A program made the position numbers and the translations under genes. Shown one piece after another: positions 61,401 to 64,000 of a stretch of DNA of 64,000 nucleotides. The DNA lies in the NCBI RefSeq assembly GCF_000003815.2, contig NW_023365742.1, positions 69,175 to 133,174 on the forward strand, in the 5' to 3' direction. The stretch's first letter is position 1, and the number at the start of each line of letters is the position of its first letter. The notes beneath the pieces are model-generated. The model had not been told where the DNA came from. It did not search any database and saw only the letters and a program-made list of their open reading frames with translations. This DNA is from Branchiostoma floridae (Eukaryota > Chordata > Leptocardii > Amphioxiformes > Branchiostomatidae).

Positions 61401-62505
61401 ACTTTTACGATTAAAACGTGGCCTCAATACCTTATTGACAGGTTAAAAGCTCAACTTTTCCAAATATGAACGCATGTGCCCGGATGTAATTTGATGACAT
61501 TTCGCAATTCTGGATAACTAGAGACCGCTTCAGGTCCACCTTGTGAGGAGGTTCCAAAAAATCTGTATTGTATCCGAAACAGAGCGTTCATGATGACAAA
61601 TTTATCCGTTACAGCTTGCCAAATGGATAGAATCATTGTATGTTTTGCATCATGAACTGAAGACTGAAGGACAGAGTTTGACTTTATTCCTTTTTTTTTC
61701 AGCCTCCAGATCAAATATTTCCGAAGCAGAAAGGTCTGTTTTCTATTCCATCAAATAATCTTTGTTGAATACTAAAATTTTTCGAGCAACATACAATAGT
61801 GAATCTGCCTTGATTATTGCTTTACGCTCCCATCGTATTGATGGGAGAACAGAGAGAGTTTCCATATAACAATACAGTTGAATATATATATATCCTGTTT
61901 TGTAGCTCTTCAGTGGGGAAAGGAGAGGAGACCATTCAGCTTTCTATTCTACACTGGCAAGGCCAACTACTACAGTCTCATGCACGTGAGTTTGACTTCA
62001 TACTCAGTGTTTGACCCATCAATTACGTATAAATATAGAATACAACACGGTGCATTCCGTATCACCCGAGGTTCCAGCCCGACCGTAGGTCAGATCGCCC
62101 GAAGGCCGGAGGGTGATCCGACCCGCGGGAGGGCCGGGACACACCGGAATACACCATGTTGTATTTCATTTATGTCATACCCCTATTTTGATGCGAAATG
62201 CGCCAGAAGTTGAACAAACTTGGTGCCCTCGAACAAAAAGTGTTGCAACAGTAATGTTCTGCACTCGGCCCGCTCGAAACAGATCGATTTACAGCCCGGT
62301 CCGGAACACCCGTATCGAACTTATTGCGTCACAGGTATGACATAATATAGACTATAACATGCCGTATTTGGTACCAGCCTGACCGTGGGTAAGTTCACCA
62401 TTCTCCCGTGTTCCCCCAGGAAGCTGCACAGATCCTGACTCAGCTCAACAGACATGAAGACAAGATGTTAGCCAAAGGTGTTCTTCTACCTGATCCTGAA
62501 CCTTG
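58439..62505 (+). CDS. MRPS9: Mitochondrial ribosomal protein S9 (uS9m), 5' part
   Basis: Small-subunit mitoribosome protein. Exons: 58439-58558 ([23 protein letters not shown], an Arg-rich, acid-free presequence that fits mitochondrial import), 59517-59708, 60328-60390, 61703-61733, 61906-61985 and 62420-62505, the last ending in an open codon. Phases agree throughout. [48 protein letters not shown] and [15 protein letters not shown] match human MRPS9 closely and in order. Only about 190 residues, the animal-specific N-terminal extension, are in the window; the conserved C-terminal uS9 domain must lie past 64000. The gene is divergent from the 54 kb retrotransposon. Its exon 2 donor lies in a 38-bp minisatellite. 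Exon 2 could instead start at 59520, because the acceptor is CAGCAG. Confidence 0.96.
58946..59104 (+). repeat. Cluster of cagcact / agtgctg inverted motifs, MRPS9 intron 1
   Basis: At least eight copies of cagcact or ccagtgc in alternating orientation within about 160 bases (ttcagcactcggttccagtgctgaa and variants). Each pair can form a small hairpin. A smaller, similar cluster (ttccacactggtgttccagtgc...cccagtgctgaa) is in XPO4 intron 1 at about 30012-30066. Confidence 0.85.
59682..60050 (+). repeat. Minisatellite, 4 x 38 bp, carrying the MRPS9 exon 2 donor, split by a MITE
   Basis: Units begin at 59682 (the real exon end), 59720 and 59758, 38 bases apart, and at 60013 after an insertion. 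Each holds acattcacacaggaggatgtagat followed by the donor gtgggttatg; the third has atgggt in place of gtgggt. Using the second donor would add [11 protein letters not shown] and then a stop. Confidence 0.96.
59793..60007 (+). mobile_element. MITE with ctgtaaatgc ends (copy A), inserted in the minisatellite
   Basis: ctgtaaatgc at 59793 and gcatttacag ending at 60007 are inverted, flanked by TA. Body: cttaagttcgcggggatttaa, gcggtagtgg, ttcgcggtaacaccat, accgcaaacattt. The insertion interrupts the fourth unit of the 38-bp array exactly at a TA. Confidence 0.93.
60390..60680 (+). repeat. Minisatellite, about 2.7 x 110 bp, MRPS9 intron 3
   Basis: The phrase ttcagggggtatgtgttctacagtgtaaactacagtgtgctcaggga occurs three times (about 60440, 60530 and 60614) with unequal spacing. 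It starts right after the exon 3 donor but does not include the boundary. Confidence 0.9.
61112..61312 (+). mobile_element. MITE with ctgtaaatgc ends (copy B)
   Basis: Ends ctgtaaatgc and gcatttacag are inverted and flanked by tatg on each side. The body is more than 85 percent like copy A by eye. In MRPS9 intron 3. Confidence 0.92.
62029..62350 (+). repeat. Dispersed hairpin repeat in MRPS9 intron 5 (copy 2)
   Basis: Direct-orientation relative of 36020-36416, shorter by internal deletions. The stem-forming parts acacggtgcattccg and cggaatacaccatgt are kept. Confidence 0.8.
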
Positions 62506-62781
62506 GTAACAGCTACAGATTGTATCCCATCTGTTTGACTTGTGTAGGGTTGGACAAGTCCATTGGTCTGGTTACCCTGAGCAAGTGAAAGTGCCGATCA
62601 GGCCAGGGCATATACTACCTTACTTGCCCAATCAGGCCAGTGTGATTTTTCCATACTTACACTTTTTTCCCTGGGTAGATGTGTGTTTGACCGTGGGTAG
62701 ATAGTGGTCTGACTAAATCTTGCACCCAGAATGTCAACTTACCAGCTCAAGAAGCTTGTAGCTATTAGATCTTTATATGTA

Positions 62782-63606
62782 CAGTCAAGCCTGCCCAAGA
62801 CGACCACCCGGGGGACCGGACAAAAACGGTCGATTTGGACAGGTGGTCGCTGAGAAGAGTATCGACTCAAAACATGTCCTATGCAAAGTATAACGGTGTC
62901 CGTTGTGTTTAATGGCAAATAGCAAGCACACTGCACGCACGCAAAGAAGCGAGGTATTTAATGTCAAATACAACACGCACACTGTAAACTGTGATACAGT
63001 ATAATATTTGTACACTAACGTTTTAGACAGTAAGGGAACTTTGATGCTGTCAGTTACCACACAAGCCTTTATGCGTCGCTGTGTTCTTGATCGCCGTATC
63101 TGAAATAACTACGATGCACCTTTCGAATTCTATGCCCGGTACGTCCCAATAGCGTACATGTACTTACCCAAGGGTGAATGTACAGTACAGTTGGACAAAA
63201 GCACTCACACAGATCTTTCTTTAAAAGGTATGAGCTACACAGATCTTTCTTAGAAATTTCCTCCCATATGGCAGTAGATTGCCCCATTGACCCACCCATT
63301 GACCGCTGCAATCTTTATTCTAAACATAACATCGTAATGGCAGTCAAAATCCGACGCAAACTGGTCGATTTCGGCACAAAATCGCGCTAGTTATCATCAA
63401 AAATCGATAAAAACCTCAATTTTGAAAATGATGCGGTCGTTGGGGGGCCCAATTTGGGCCGGTCGCGGTGGCGTTGGCCAGGTGGTCGTTGAGAAAAGGT
63501 CGCTTAATGCTTACGTCAATAGGAAAAAAAATCGGGACCGAGAAAAAGCAGTCGAAATGGCCAGGTGGTCGCTGAGAAGAGGTGGTCGCTCGGGCAGGTT
63601 TGACTG
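62782..63606. mobile_element. TIR DNA transposon (non-autonomous)
   Basis: cagtcaagcctgccc at 62782 is mirrored by gggcaggtttgactg ending at 63606, with TA on both sides. Subterminal aggtggtcgctgagaa occurs at both ends. The 825 bases contain no transposase. A partial relative is in XPO4 intron 20. Confidence 0.9.
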
Positions 63607-64000
63607 TACTTGTAAGATCTTGATTCTTATCATTTCCTATAAATACATGCCATCCTTCTGATCGGCCCATGCCATACTGTGCTAGCGAGATATTGTTCCC
63701 CGCAGATTCGTTGGTGTTGCCAAAGGCCATGTAAGCATGTATGGCATACGTATCAGGCAACCACAAATGTGCTGCTTGGTTTATGCATGTCTTCTCAGCA
63801 GAAATGATTGGGCATGTAATGTGTCCTGCACAACGTGTTTGTAGAGGCCTATTCAACTTGTACTGTACCTGCAAAAATTAAAGTAGACGGAAAACATCTA
63901 AAATATTTTTGCTTATGTTCAATGGATATCACTCGCACTTTGTCCCTCTTAGTAAATACAGCATGTAAGAAAGGTTCCATTCAACCATAGGCCATAGCAG
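63607..64000. other. Rest of the MRPS9 intron to the window end
   Basis: No further MRPS9 exon seen; the next should resume in the equivalent of human residue 185 or so. The 152-codon minus frame at 63416-63874 overlaps the transposon end and has no recognised motif. Confidence 0.45.

Overview
The window is a piece of an intron-rich animal nuclear genome, most probably a lancelet (Branchiostoma). I read four vertebrate-like genes exon by exon, with GT-AG junctions and matching codon phases. The genus is an inference from chordate-like protein sequence, dense small transposons, and minisatellites built on exon-intron boundaries, a repeat type I recall being reported in amphioxus. No database was consulted. 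There are three runs of N: 8113-9099, 14930-15029 and 18559-18658.

Layout. (1) 1-4760, minus strand: four exons of an RFX6-like transcription factor covering the RFX DNA-binding domain; both gene ends are missing. (2) 4.8-15.4 kb: no gene recognised; SINE/tRNA-like copies, LINE 3' ends, degenerate repeats and a large gap. (3) 15443-28360, minus strand: pyridoxal kinase (PDXK). Its catalytic GTGD exon is not visible and probably lies in the 18.6 kb gap. Intron 1 holds a non-LTR retrotransposon with reverse transcriptase and RNase H. (4) 28361-29777: short head-to-head intergenic region. (5) 29778-49492, plus strand: complete exportin-4 (XPO4), 23 coding exons, with one apparent single-base excess in exon 7. 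(6) 49.5-58.4 kb: transposon-rich intergenic region with a second non-LTR retrotransposon (54.3-56.6 kb, minus), a hAT-like MITE and a foldback insertion. (7) 58439 to beyond 62505, plus strand: 5' part of mitochondrial ribosomal protein MRPS9; its conserved C-terminal uS9 domain lies outside the window.

The most striking feature is that three of the four genes carry a minisatellite whose unit contains a real exon-intron boundary. In PDXK, 13 x 78 bp repeats the acceptor of the last exon. In XPO4, 5 x 93 bp repeats the acceptor of exon 8. In MRPS9, 4 x 38 bp repeats the donor of exon 2 and is split by a MITE. In every case the decoy sites lead quickly to an in-frame stop, so correct expression needs the splicing machinery to choose one copy among near-identical ones. 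A further, inverted copy of the XPO4 exon 9 acceptor plus 34 nt of coding sequence lies inside a foldback structure in intron 9.

The genes are not a pathway: a developmental transcription factor, vitamin B6 salvage, nuclear export and mitochondrial translation. The shared theme is genome architecture: repeats placed on splice sites, foldback elements and many small TIR elements in introns.
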